Below, one piece after another: positions 7,768 to 14,915 of a DNA stretch of 20,738 bases; position 1 is the stretch's first letter; every line of letters begins with the position of its first letter. The notes under the pieces were generated by a model. It did no database searches. It was not told where the DNA came from and saw nothing but the letters and a program-made list of their open reading frames with translations. The translations under genes and the position numbers were made by a program. The DNA lies in NCBI GenBank assembly GCA_002338445.1, contig DDII01000055.1, positions 1 through 20,738 of the forward strand, in the 5' to 3' direction. This DNA is from Cellvibrionales bacterium UBA1854 (lineage in GTDB: Bacteria; Pseudomonadota; Gammaproteobacteria; Pseudomonadales; Porticoccaceae).

Positions 7768-8586
7768 CTAAGAGCTTCTGGTATCACCAAATCTTTTTTC
7801 ATAGTGTAATAGCTTTTCACTCAGGCTAATCAGTTCGGATTGAGCTTTACTTTTGCTGAATTCCGATGCGTCTGCTATCTCTCGCATTAGTATCAATTGG
7901 TTTTTTAACGACCGCAAGTCTCTATTAAGATTCTCAATTTGTTCTTCCAAGTCCGGGATTGATTTTTTGCTTTCGTTTAAATTAAGGATTTCGACTGTAT
8001 TGAGTTGTTTTATTAAATCACTGAGGCGTATTCCTTTTGGTTTAAATGAGTCTCTCCAAGGTATCCGATCTGGCAATAAATTATATTGCATCCTTTGACG
8101 ACGAAATCTAAATGATTCAAAAAGGGGGACATAAGGCTCCCACTTTGGATCCTCCTCAGCATAAAATTCACTCATATTGATATATGCACTCAAAGGTCGT
8201 GTCAAATCACAATCATGACTGCAATAATCTGGCAACATGAGGAATACATTACCCCAATGAGCGGGATGATCAACAGCTAATACGGAGTAACAGTTTTTGC
8301 AACATAGTCTAGTAGAAGCACCACCGGCACGTAGTTTTAAACCTTTGATGTTTTCCTTTCCCTCTACAGTTAATATATCTGACTTAAAATAAAAAAGTCT
8401 TGGCAGAGATACGGGGGAAACACCGCCTTTTAAGTGTGCGTACTGAGCGAATTGACGGCAGTCATTGCATCCACACCGGACGTAACAGCTTGCTTGGTTA
8501 TTAGCAACAGTTATTGAACAAGCGCCACATAGACAGCGTATGGTGCCTGATGTCTCAGATCGTTGTTCAGAGTTCGGCTGCGTCAT
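7768..8586 (-). CDS. GFA-like zinc-site protein with C-terminal coiled coil
   Basis: A 272-residue protein whose first ~170 residues resemble the glutathione-dependent formaldehyde-activating enzyme (GFA/DUF6151-type) fold. The cysteine clusters are CLCGAC (C18, C20, C23), CGCNDC (C38, C40, C43) and CCKNC (C95/C96, C99), the expected zinc ligands. Length and spacing fit the DUF6151-like branch rather than short true GFA enzymes. From about residue 205 to the end the sequence is heptad-rich and charged (IPDLEEQIENLNRDLRSLKN), predicting a coiled coil that may mediate oligomerisation. The start at 8586 has only a weak GAG upstream. It is a single-gene unit. Enzymatic activity on formaldehyde is not implied by the motifs alone. 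Confidence 0.72.
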   Translation of the reverse strand: MTQPNSEQRSETSGTIRCLCGACSITVANNQASCYVRCGCNDCRQFAQYAHLKGGVSPVSLPRLFYFKSDILTVEGKENIKGLKLRAGGASTRLCCKNCYSVLAVDHPAHWGNVFLMLPDYCSHDCDLTRPLSAYINMSEFYAEEDPKWEPYVPLFESFRFRRQRMQYNLLPDRIPWRDSFKPKGIRLSDLIKQLNTVEILNLNESKKSIPDLEEQIENLNRDLRSLKNQLILMREIADASEFSKSKAQSELISLSEKLLHYEKRFGDTRSS

Positions 8587-9084
8587 AATCTCAAGATCAT
8601 TTAAATCATAACCTTACACTTTCTCCTTTTGTACGGGGTATTGTAATTCCTACAGGGTTCATTATGCACCTAGATTTGTTGATTGGATATCCCAATAAAT
8701 CAGAGAAAAATACCGGTTTGGTCATTTTCAAAAAAAAAATTTGTAAATAGCGATTTGACGTCTTAATTTTAAAATGCTAACCATATTATTGTGACATGCC
8801 AAAGCTTGCTCCCTATTGGCTTGAAAGTTCGTACCAAGTTTCTTGAAAAACGAGCAACTTGTCGTACTTTGAGTTAATAATAATTTCTATAATCGACAGA
8901 ATATTAAAGAACAAAATTCCAGACGCTGATCTAAGTGGTCGGTGAAAGACAGCGAGTGATTTAGTGTAAATAACTACCTTTTTGTTTTACGAAATTTTAT
9001 TGGTAATGCTTGTAGCCGTCTTTGGGGCGAAAACCACAAAGGTGTTGTAGAGCTACCAGCTGTTTTTGTGTCTAATTAAAATGA
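8587..9084. other. Intergenic region with one long hairpin, no gene recognised
   Basis: About 500 bp, AT-rich. A 28-codon frame starts with ATG at 8664 after CAGGG but has no recognisable content. A hairpin at 8831-8867 is built from GTAC + CAAGTT on the left and AACTTG + (TC bulge) + GTAC on the right, with a 15-nt loop. It is followed by TTTGAG, so it is not a convincing terminator. The upstream regulatory region of the GFA-like gene must lie in the left part. Nothing else was seen. Confidence 0.35.
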
Positions 9085-9351
9085 CTAAGTTTGTTGCTTG
9101 CCTTTAGACATTGTGTTGAACCGCTGATTGAATTTAGCCACGCGACCCTCTGCTTTTGCGACTTGCTGTGCTCCCGTATAAAATGGGTGGGAAGCTGATG
9201 AAGTGTCAACTGTGAAATAAGGGTATGTTTTACCATCTTTCCAATCTATAGTTTGGCTGGTGCTTAGAGTTGAGCCAATAATAAAATATTCATCAACACT
9301 AGTGTCATGGAAGACCACGTCTCTGTACTTAGGATGGATTTCGGGTTTCAT
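9085..9351 (-). CDS. rpmE2: Ribosomal protein L31, type B (zinc-independent)
   Basis: An 88-residue large-subunit ribosomal protein. MKPEIHPKYRDVVFHDTSVD, DGKTYPYFTVDTSSASHPFY and EGRVAKFNQRF are the type B L31 signatures. The CxxC zinc pair of type A L31 is absent and the protein has no cysteine at all. In other bacteria this paralogue replaces zinc-binding L31 under zinc starvation and is often repressed by Zur (established knowledge). Upstream on the same strand, 104 bp away, is a MerC-domain gene, which suggests a shared metal-related context. No convincing Zur operator (GTTATA..TATAAC type) is visible before rpmE2 itself. It may instead be the genome's only L31. Confidence 0.93.
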   Translation of the reverse strand: MKPEIHPKYRDVVFHDTSVDEYFIIGSTLSTSQTIDWKDGKTYPYFTVDTSSASHPFYTGAQQVAKAEGRVAKFNQRFNTMSKGKQQT

Positions 9352-9455
9352 TGTTCGTTCTCCGTGATAAATTTATGGGGTAGGTTGGTATGATCGAGCT
9401 ACGCATCTTAGCGAAGATTAGCACTGCGAGTGTTTCATTCTCTTGAGATCGCGGT

Positions 9456-9857
9456 TTATTTTTCATGGCATGAGCAGTGTGAATTTTTACAAATTTGATA
9501 ATTCTTGTAATGTGCAGTGGCGACAAACACAGATCCAAGCACTGTCAATCCTTTTTCCCCAGCCTCACTAAGAATCGCCTCTCCTAAAATAACTGCAACT
9601 ATAAGACAAACTAATCCAAATAATGCTATCGGAACGGCTACAATAGTTTTGTGAATAGTGTACCCTTTAATGAGCGCAAATAAACTTATCGGGAACGCCA
9701 CCAACAGAATAAGTGCATGGATAAACTCGTTGTCCAGTGCAAAAGGGAAAAACCCATAAGCAAGTATGGCAAAGGAAGGAGTCAGAAAACAGTGCGCAAC
9801 ACATGCCAGGGATAACATTATTGCTAGCTTGTCTGACATTACCGGTATATTTTTCAT
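9456..9857 (-). CDS. MerC-domain inner-membrane protein
   Basis: A 133-residue protein with four predicted membrane helices and the MerC domain pattern. DKLAIMLSLACVAHC (9-23) carries the paired cysteines C19 and C23 around a histidine in the first helix. LGEAILSEAGEKGLTVLGS and ATAHYKNYQIC are conserved in the last part. The tail CKNSHCSCHEK adds three cysteines and two histidines (C123, H127, C128, C130, H131), a likely cytoplasmic metal-binding site. MerC itself imports Hg(II). Chromosomal MerC-domain proteins without a mer operon probably handle other soft metals, and the following rpmE2 makes zinc a reasonable guess (inference). The ATG at 9857 has a poor Shine-Dalgarno sequence; an alternative ATG at 9839 would remove six residues. 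Confidence 0.85.
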   Translation of the reverse strand: MKNIPVMSDKLAIMLSLACVAHCFLTPSFAILAYGFFPFALDNEFIHALILLVAFPISLFALIKGYTIHKTIVAVPIALFGLVCLIVAVILGEAILSEAGEKGLTVLGSVFVATAHYKNYQICKNSHCSCHEK

Positions 9858-10328
9858 ATTTTATGTAAAACACCTAAAGATAATAATTAAAAACGTCACA
9901 GCCTATCCACTTTATTCGGGTGAGTATGCTAACGGTTAAAGTCCGAGTTGTGAAGTTATATGTTAATTATTAAACCAAGCCCTTTCTTAAAGCGCGATCG
10001 ACAGAAGGCTTGCTAATGTTTAAAGATTTATTAATCCTCTTGTTACAATTAAACAAATGTCAAAAATATTGGACTATACACTTTTGTATTATTGTTTTGA
10101 TTATTTCGAGTATTGGTAAATTTTGTTTGTGGGGGGAGTTCTCCCAGCTGGTAACGCGCAGTAATTAGTAAGTTGACAGTAAATAACCAGTGATACCAAT
10201 CGGAGCGTTTTAGATCTGCTCTTTGAGCCAAATTAAATTTCTCGACCTTTTGATGTGTTATCCTCAGTTACTGTTTAAGCTGTAGAGATGCAAAAAATAT
10301 TTTTAAAGACTTTTAAAATGGTGTTTAG
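9858..10328. other. Intergenic region upstream of two divergent transporter genes
   Basis: 471 bp holding the promoters of the merC-like gene (leftward) and the SSS symporter (rightward). The middle part (10049-10231) is an unusual conserved-looking segment described separately. A partial match to a Zur half-site, GTTATA at 9955-9960, has no good second half. A 7-codon frame at 10318-10341 overlaps the symporter start. Confidence 0.4.
10049..10231 (-). other. Protein-like open segment without start codon, with hairpins
   Basis: The minus strand is open for 60 codons. It translates to a low-bias peptide (DWYHWLFTVNLLITARYQLG then ELPPQTKF) that looks conserved rather than random. The only possible start is TTG without a Shine-Dalgarno sequence. 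The DNA also holds GGGAG-TT-CTCCC (10135-10146) and GCTC-TTT-GAGC (10218-10228). From memory, strings of this kind recur as hypothetical proteins in marine gammaproteobacteria, which would fit a dispersed repeat or RNA-coding element rather than a gene. This memory is not verified. Confidence 0.3.
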
Positions 10329-11924
10329 TTGCAAAATTTAGATTGGATAATTATCTTTGTGTATTTGTTGTGTATGTTCTCCATCGCCCTGATCACTGGG
10401 CGAGGCCAAAAGTCGTCGTCTGATTATTTTCTGGCAGGAAGGAAGTTTTCGTCTAGGTCCCTTGCAGCATCTACACTTGCTACGCAATGTTCAACAAATA
10501 GCTTGCTTGGAGCACCAGCCTTCGTGGGTTTTTCACTAGGAGGTGGATTGATATGGTTGCAGTACGAGTTAGCAGTTCCAATTGCTATGTTAATATTGCT
10601 TTATATATTGGGTCCAGCTAGGCGTCAAGGAGTGACCTCGATTTATGAGGTGGTCGAAAACAATATTGGCAGAAGGAGTCGGCTGACGGCGGCTGGATGT
10701 TTCTTGTTTTTTCGATCAATTGCCACTGGCGTCACTGTCTACGGAAGCTCACTAATTCTATCTTTTCTTCTTGAGATAGACCTTTGGCTGGCCGTGTTTA
10801 TTTTAATGGGTCTCACTATTTTTTATGACCTCTTGGGGGGACTGTCCGCAATTATTATGAGCGATGTCGTACAGTTGTTTCTTCTTACAACTGCCGTTGT
10901 TTTTGCTTTAGCTATTTTAGGCGATGCTATTGCTTGGGATTTTTTTTTGACAGCCAGGAGTGAGACATTATCTAACGATTGGGGTTTTTCGGGCAACGAT
11001 TATGGTTTTTGGCCAATGCTGTTTGGGGGTGTTTTTTTGTATGCTGCCTATTACGGTGGTGACCAAAGTCAATCTCAACGAATTTTGGCTTCTAGATCGG
11101 AAGAGGAGACAAAGCAGGTTCTGATGCTTAATGGGATTTTTAGATTTCCTCTAGTACTTCTTTACTGTCTAATGGGTCTTGGGCTCGCTTCACTCGCCCA
11201 ACTAGATAAGGAATTTATACCCTCTCTTCCATTAATGGTCGACGGGACACCCAATTACAATTTAGTTTTCCCTGTTTTTATATTGAATTACTTCTCCCCA
11301 GGTTTCGTAGGACTGGTTTTAGTTGGGCTTATAGCTGCCGCAATGTCGTCAATTGATTCGTCCATAAATAGCTTAGCTGCTGTTACTGTCGAGGATTTCA
11401 TTAAGCCATATCTACAGAGTGAAGTCACATCAGAAACCCTATTAAGTTATGGTCGAGTGTCTACGTTTTTTTGGGGCTGCGCGTCTGTAGTGTTTTCGTT
11501 TCAAGTGCCCTCGATCGCACCCACGGTACTGGAAGCGGTGAATAAAATTGGATCTATGGTTAATGGTCCGCTCTTTGCACTAATTTGCATCGCGACGCTC
11601 ATTACTGAAGTTGACGAAGCAAGTGCTCTAGTAGGGTTCTGGATAGGAGCCTTATCGAATCTTGCCCTTGCTGTTTTTTTGCCCGAAGTGTCGTGGCTAT
11701 GGTGGAACGTTTCTGGTTTTTTAATCTCGGCACTTGTATTCGTCATAATTTCTAAAGGTAGGGGTAGGGGTGTTATGGTTGTCTTCAATGTTAGTGGTGA
11801 TTCAGTTAGTGGAGGTTTTTTAAAACGAGAGCACAAAAATATTTTTAATCGCCAATATAAATTGTTGCTTTTGAGCATGTTCGTAATAATTTTTTCTGTA
11901 TGTTGGTACTTAGATAAATTGTAA
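10329..11924 (+). CDS. Sodium:solute symporter (SSS family)
   Basis: A 531-residue inner-membrane Na+-coupled transporter of the SSS/SSF family, with about 13-14 hydrophobic helices. The N-terminus NLDWIIIFVYLLCMF matches the usual first helix, then GRGQKSSSDYFLAGR (loop and start of helix 2) and STLATQCSTNSLLGAP. AAAMSSIDSSINSLAAV is the characteristic helix carrying the sodium-site Ser residues. The GGDQSQSQRIL segment before it is also family-typical. Translation starts at TTG (10329-10331). An in-frame TAG immediately precedes it and the next Met would delete helix 1, so TTG is the best start despite a weak GGTG upstream. The relatives include sugar, proline, pantothenate and sialic-acid carriers. 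The substrate cannot be decided here, and no linked catabolic genes help. Confidence 0.9.
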   Translation: MQNLDWIIIFVYLLCMFSIALITGRGQKSSSDYFLAGRKFSSRSLAASTLATQCSTNSLLGAPAFVGFSLGGGLIWLQYELAVPIAMLILLYILGPARRQGVTSIYEVVENNIGRRSRLTAAGCFLFFRSIATGVTVYGSSLILSFLLEIDLWLAVFILMGLTIFYDLLGGLSAIIMSDVVQLFLLTTAVVFALAILGDAIAWDFFLTARSETLSNDWGFSGNDYGFWPMLFGGVFLYAAYYGGDQSQSQRILASRSEEETKQVLMLNGIFRFPLVLLYCLMGLGLASLAQLDKEFIPSLPLMVDGTPNYNLVFPVFILNYFSPGFVGLVLVGLIAAAMSSIDSSINSLAAVTVEDFIKPYLQSEVTSETLLSYGRVSTFFWGCASVVFSFQVPSIAPTVLEAVNKIGSMVNGPLFALICIATLITEVDEASALVGFWIGALSNLALAVFLPEVSWLWWNVSGFLISALVFVIISKGRGRGVMVVFNVSGDSVSGGFLKREHKNIFNRQYKLLLLSMFVIIFSVCWYLDKL

Positions 11925-12011
11925 CTCTTGGTACATCAGTTGGAACCTGATGGGTGCATATAAATTTAAGTGCCAAATTTTGGTCCTCAAAGTAAGATTT
12001 TTAATAAATTA

Positions 12012-12632
12012 TTAAATTGTTTGTTTTTCCAGCGACATCCATACATGCAAAGATAATATGCTTCTATATGGCCTGAATAGCTCAATTACACTTTCTTGAT
12101 TCTTTCGCGATCCATCAAATGCTCTTTCTGCCCCTTTTTTGAGAGCGGAATCATTCCATGACCATATGTCTAAGTTCCGTTGATAAAAAAGTAGAAGCAT
12201 TTCTGCAGACCACTCGCCAAATCCCCAAAAGCTGCTCACTAGCTTTTTTATTTCTTGCGGCGAGAGGTTCTTCACTTTGAAAATGTTGATTTCATCCTTA
12301 ATAAACGACAACCGAAGCTCTTGAATCGCCCTGACTTTATTTCGCGACAGCCCACATTGCCTCAGCTTTGAGTAGTGTTCTCCATTACATAGATCCTTTA
12401 GCTCAAGGCCACCGTTGCACTGGTGTAAAACTCGATTCCATATTGCTATGGCTGATCTTGTTGATAATTGCTGTGAAACAACCTGGCGACACATGAATGT
12501 AAACAAATCTGGATATTGCGTTTGTTTGAGAGTGAGAATCCCATTCTTTGTTACAGCGCTATGAAAAGTTTTGAAGGGTTCTGATCGCTTTAAAATGTAT
12601 CTATGTATATTTTGCCAGCATGGGTCAGTCAT
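12012..12632 (-). CDS. DNA-3-methyladenine glycosylase II-like (AlkA/HhH-GPD)
   Basis: A 206-residue base-excision repair glycosylase of the HhH-GPD superfamily, expected to remove alkylated purines from DNA. VVSQQLSTRSAIAIWNRV (51-68) and CGLSRNKVRAI (93-103) are the AlkA-type helices. The helix-hairpin-helix is LVSSFWGFGEWSAEMLL (131-147). The catalytic aspartate is D161 in DIWSWNDSALKKG, aligning with D238 of E. coli AlkA. The C-terminal FRPYRS..SLHVWMSLE is also characteristic. The N-terminal TBP-like domain of E. coli AlkA is absent, as in the shorter yeast Mag1/AlkA-like group. There is no good Shine-Dalgarno before ATG 12632. It is a single gene, convergent with the symporter (87 bp apart). 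Confidence 0.87.
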   Translation of the reverse strand: MTDPCWQNIHRYILKRSEPFKTFHSAVTKNGILTLKQTQYPDLFTFMCRQVVSQQLSTRSAIAIWNRVLHQCNGGLELKDLCNGEHYSKLRQCGLSRNKVRAIQELRLSFIKDEINIFKVKNLSPQEIKKLVSSFWGFGEWSAEMLLLFYQRNLDIWSWNDSALKKGAERAFDGSRKNQESVIELFRPYRSILSLHVWMSLEKQTI

Positions 12633-13256
12633 GGTACAGATAAGTGATGATTAATTTGAAAAGCATTATAGTAGGGGATTGGTGAGATATCTGAAATAAA
12701 TAACGCATATTGATGCAGGAATTGTGTCCATATTATTCACACGTATGATTTTGCTGTAAATGGTTAACATCTCCGAAATACGCACCTTTTTAAATGTCAG
12801 GCAAAGCATTTTAAGGTCTTTTAGGTGGTTATTGAGAGGGCTAAAACTAGTGCGCATTTAATGAATAATCGTGATAAAAGCTCTGTATATATAAGCACTA
12901 TATCCCATAAAATATCGTTAAATTTTAATAAAAAATGCCTGGCAAAATACAAGATGTTTGTGACATGCTACTTTTAAAGTTTTGAAACGGGAGTTTTGCT
13001 AATTATGGGCCTTACATTAAGGCATGAGATCTTTTGGAGGTCTTTTCGAAGACCAGCGTGGCCGTCAGTGTTTTCATGGTAGGAAACGCTCTTTTTAAAG
13101 CATGAAGATAATTTAGATGTTATTAAGCATGTTAATCTACACAGAAGCTTCGTTGATATGCGGCTATTGTGGTTGATAACCCTCTTGCACTTATTTTACG
13201 CATGGGATTATTTCTTATTTTTATTGGAGCAGCCTTGACTGAGGTTTGAAAGAAAA
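12633..13256. other. Long intergenic region; possible 25-codon Trp-rich leader and a hairpin
   Basis: 624 bp. A minus-strand frame at 12666-12857 has no protein character and no Shine-Dalgarno. At 13005-13082 (+) an ATG frame of 25 codons encodes MGLTLRHEIFWRSFRRPAWP plus VFSW-type ending (three Trp, five Arg), with GGGAG 12 nt upstream. Inside it sits the perfect hairpin GGTCTT-TTCG-AAGACC (13039-13054). The region must carry the promoters of the glycosylase (left) and the phosphoribosyltransferase (right). A LexA-like half match near 12886 lacks its second half. Confidence 0.35.
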
Positions 13257-13838
13257 ATGGAAAAAACTTATATTTCAGCTGAAAAATTGCTTAGTCACTC
13301 ATATAAATTAGCATGGCAGGTATATCGGAGTGGATATCGCCCAAATTATATTATTGGGGTTTGGAGGGGCGGTGCTCCCGTGGGTATAGCAGTTCAGGAA
13401 CTCCTTGATGTACTTGGTGTCGAGTCTGACCATATTGCAATTCGAACCTCGTCATACACAGGTATCGGAGAACGTAATCGCACAATTAAGGTGCATGGAT
13501 TAAGCTATGTGATTCGTCAGCTAGAATCAGAGGATTCACTATTGATGGTGGACGATGTTTATGATACTGGGTTATCGATACAACAAGCTATTTTAGATTT
13601 AAAGCGCGCATGTAAAAAGAATACGCCACAAATTCGGGTTGCAACGCCATTTTTTAAACCCAAAAAGAATCTTACTGATAAGTCCCCTGACTTCTACATT
13701 GAGGAAATAGATAATTGGCTTGTTTTTCCGCATGAGCTACATGGATTATCAGTGGACGAGATTAGGGCGAATAAACCTGTGCTTGCGGGTTTAATCGATG
13801 AAATCGCATCTACTATTAAGCACAACGAAAAAAGATAG
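13257..13838 (+). CDS. Purine-type phosphoribosyltransferase
   Basis: A 193-residue cytoplasmic type I phosphoribosyltransferase. The PRPP-binding signature is LLMVDDVYDTGLS (95-107). The pyrophosphate loop is WRGGAPVG (36-43), the flexible loop region is RTSSYTGIG (63-71), and DNWLVFPHE near 153-161 provides the aromatic residue that stacks on the base. The layout matches the Hpt-like/archaeal-type xanthine-hypoxanthine-guanine PRTases (COG2236 style) rather than E. coli Hpt or Apt. The expected reaction is PRPP + hypoxanthine, guanine or xanthine to the nucleotide plus pyrophosphate. A weak GAGG lies 12 nt before ATG 13257. A purine-type NCS2 permease lies 1.1 kb away on the opposite strand. 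Base specificity is not resolved. Confidence 0.85.
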   Translation: MEKTYISAEKLLSHSYKLAWQVYRSGYRPNYIIGVWRGGAPVGIAVQELLDVLGVESDHIAIRTSSYTGIGERNRTIKVHGLSYVIRQLESEDSLLMVDDVYDTGLSIQQAILDLKRACKKNTPQIRVATPFFKPKKNLTDKSPDFYIEEIDNWLVFPHELHGLSVDEIRANKPVLAGLIDEIASTIKHNEKR

Positions 13839-14385
13839 TAAATTGAGATTAAAAGAAAAAGGCCAACTTAAACTAGAATACAACTAGGTAGTGATAGCCT
13901 CGATAACAATAATTACCGTCTTTTTGAATACGAAAAAAAATCGGACGACATTAGACATTTAAGCGAGCATCGTCCTTTTGTAATTGACTAAAAGCTAATT
14001 CCTCATAAAATTTTGAACAAGAATACGATGATTTTTAGTTCTTTCGACTTTGCGGTACTACCCTTCATAAGCCTACATCTAAACAACAAAAAGGCATAGT
14101 AAGACTCATGCTTGACTTTCTGTGCCGATCCAGCTGGTTCTTCCTCAAGATTTTTTTCATATCAGTCATATCGGCTCTATCAATATCTCCAGGGGACATG
14201 AAACGAACATTCACCTCAGGGGTTAGCAAATTTAGAATTCGCCATAAAACAACTGCCAGCATAAAAAAGCTTTCGTCTGTGTGTTAGTTTTACCTATAAC
14301 TTTGATTGGTTACTTAGCAAATCCGTGTTAATTTAAAAGACGGCTAATTTAAATTAAATAAAAAATTATTGTTTGGAGGTTTCAT
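13839..14385. other. Intergenic region, possible terminator and one doubtful short frame
   Basis: 547 bp. About 105 bp past the phosphoribosyltransferase stop, GGACGA (13943-13948) pairs with TCGTCC (13970-13975). It is preceded by A8 and followed by TTTT, a weak bidirectional terminator with a long 21-nt loop. A minus-strand frame at 14065-14262 (65 codons, from ATG) has no Shine-Dalgarno and no family resemblance. It contains MSPGDIDRADMTDMKKIL, which looks vaguely protein-like, so a small gene or relic cannot be excluded. The strong GGAGG before 14386 belongs to the next gene. Confidence 0.4.
13943..13975. terminator. Weak bidirectional terminator candidate
   Basis: GGACGA/TCGTCC 6-bp stem with a 21-nt loop, flanked by A8 on the left and T4 on the right, 105 bp after the phosphoribosyltransferase stop. 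The loop is long for an intrinsic terminator. Confidence 0.3.
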
Positions 14386-14733
14386 ATGAAATTTAAAAGT
14401 CTTTTCTTACTGGTGACCTCGACCATCACGTTGGCTTGTAACGCCGCAACAGTAAATAAAGAGAAATATTTTGAAAAAACGGAGAACAATAAAAGTGGTT
14501 ATACAAAAGATATCTCGAAATCCGATCTCGGTTATTGGTCCATAAAGGATTGCAAATTATTAAGTGATGGCGTGGGTGAAATGGTTGGAATCACCGGGTA
14601 CCTCTTGGAAGAGTCCAGTCAAATGAGAGACTCAGGTAATGATAAGGGTAGTGATGAGATGTTTGAAGTAGCTGAGAGAACATCAGCTGTCTCGGCGAAT
14701 CTCGCCACAACATTTTCTGCTTTTTGTAAATAA
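14386..14733 (+). CDS. Small exported protein, unassigned
   Basis: A 115-residue protein with an N-terminal signal peptide (MKFKSLFLLVTSTITLACNA). C18 sits at the end of the hydrophobic stretch, but the preceding T-L-A is not a good lipobox. Cleavage by signal peptidase I near NAA|T is as likely as lipidation. The mature part is hydrophilic, with SDLGYWSIKDC and a helical region rich in Ser, Glu and Met. C56 and C114 could form a disulfide bond in the periplasm. An excellent GGAGG lies 7 nt before ATG 14386, so the gene is real. It resembles no family I can name. It is the only gene in its unit, convergent with the NCS2 permease. Confidence 0.72.
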   Translation: MKFKSLFLLVTSTITLACNAATVNKEKYFEKTENNKSGYTKDISKSDLGYWSIKDCKLLSDGVGEMVGITGYLLEESSQMRDSGNDKGSDEMFEVAERTSAVSANLATTFSAFCK

Positions 14734-14915
14734 AACTCGGTAATACAGATGATTAATAGTGCTCAAAGTTGCGCGATTTGAATTCCACTTAAACGGAAGC
14801 ATAGTTGGCTCACTTCGGCTTCTCTAATCATGGGTATGGTGACCCACACCCACCCGCTTAACCCCTCTCATCGTTCAAAAGTATTAAGTTAGAGGAGATG
14901 TTTTGCTCAGTAATT

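Noticed and set aside
9951..9972. GTTATATGTTAATTAT as a Zur operator for the merC-like/rpmE2 pair
   Set aside because: Only one half-site (GTTATA) fits. The second half does not match TATAAC, and AT-rich DNA gives such half-sites by chance.
10318..10341. Seven-codon ATG frame overlapping the TTG start of the symporter as a regulatory leader peptide
   Set aside because: No Shine-Dalgarno and no distinctive codon content; too short to separate from chance.
12666..12857. 63-codon minus-strand frame
   Set aside because: No Shine-Dalgarno, no family resemblance and atypical composition; treated as chance in AT-rich DNA.
12886..12901. CTGTATATATA string resembling a LexA (SOS) box near the DNA glycosylase gene
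   Set aside because: The second half (ACAG) is missing and the site is about 250 bp upstream of the glycosylase start.
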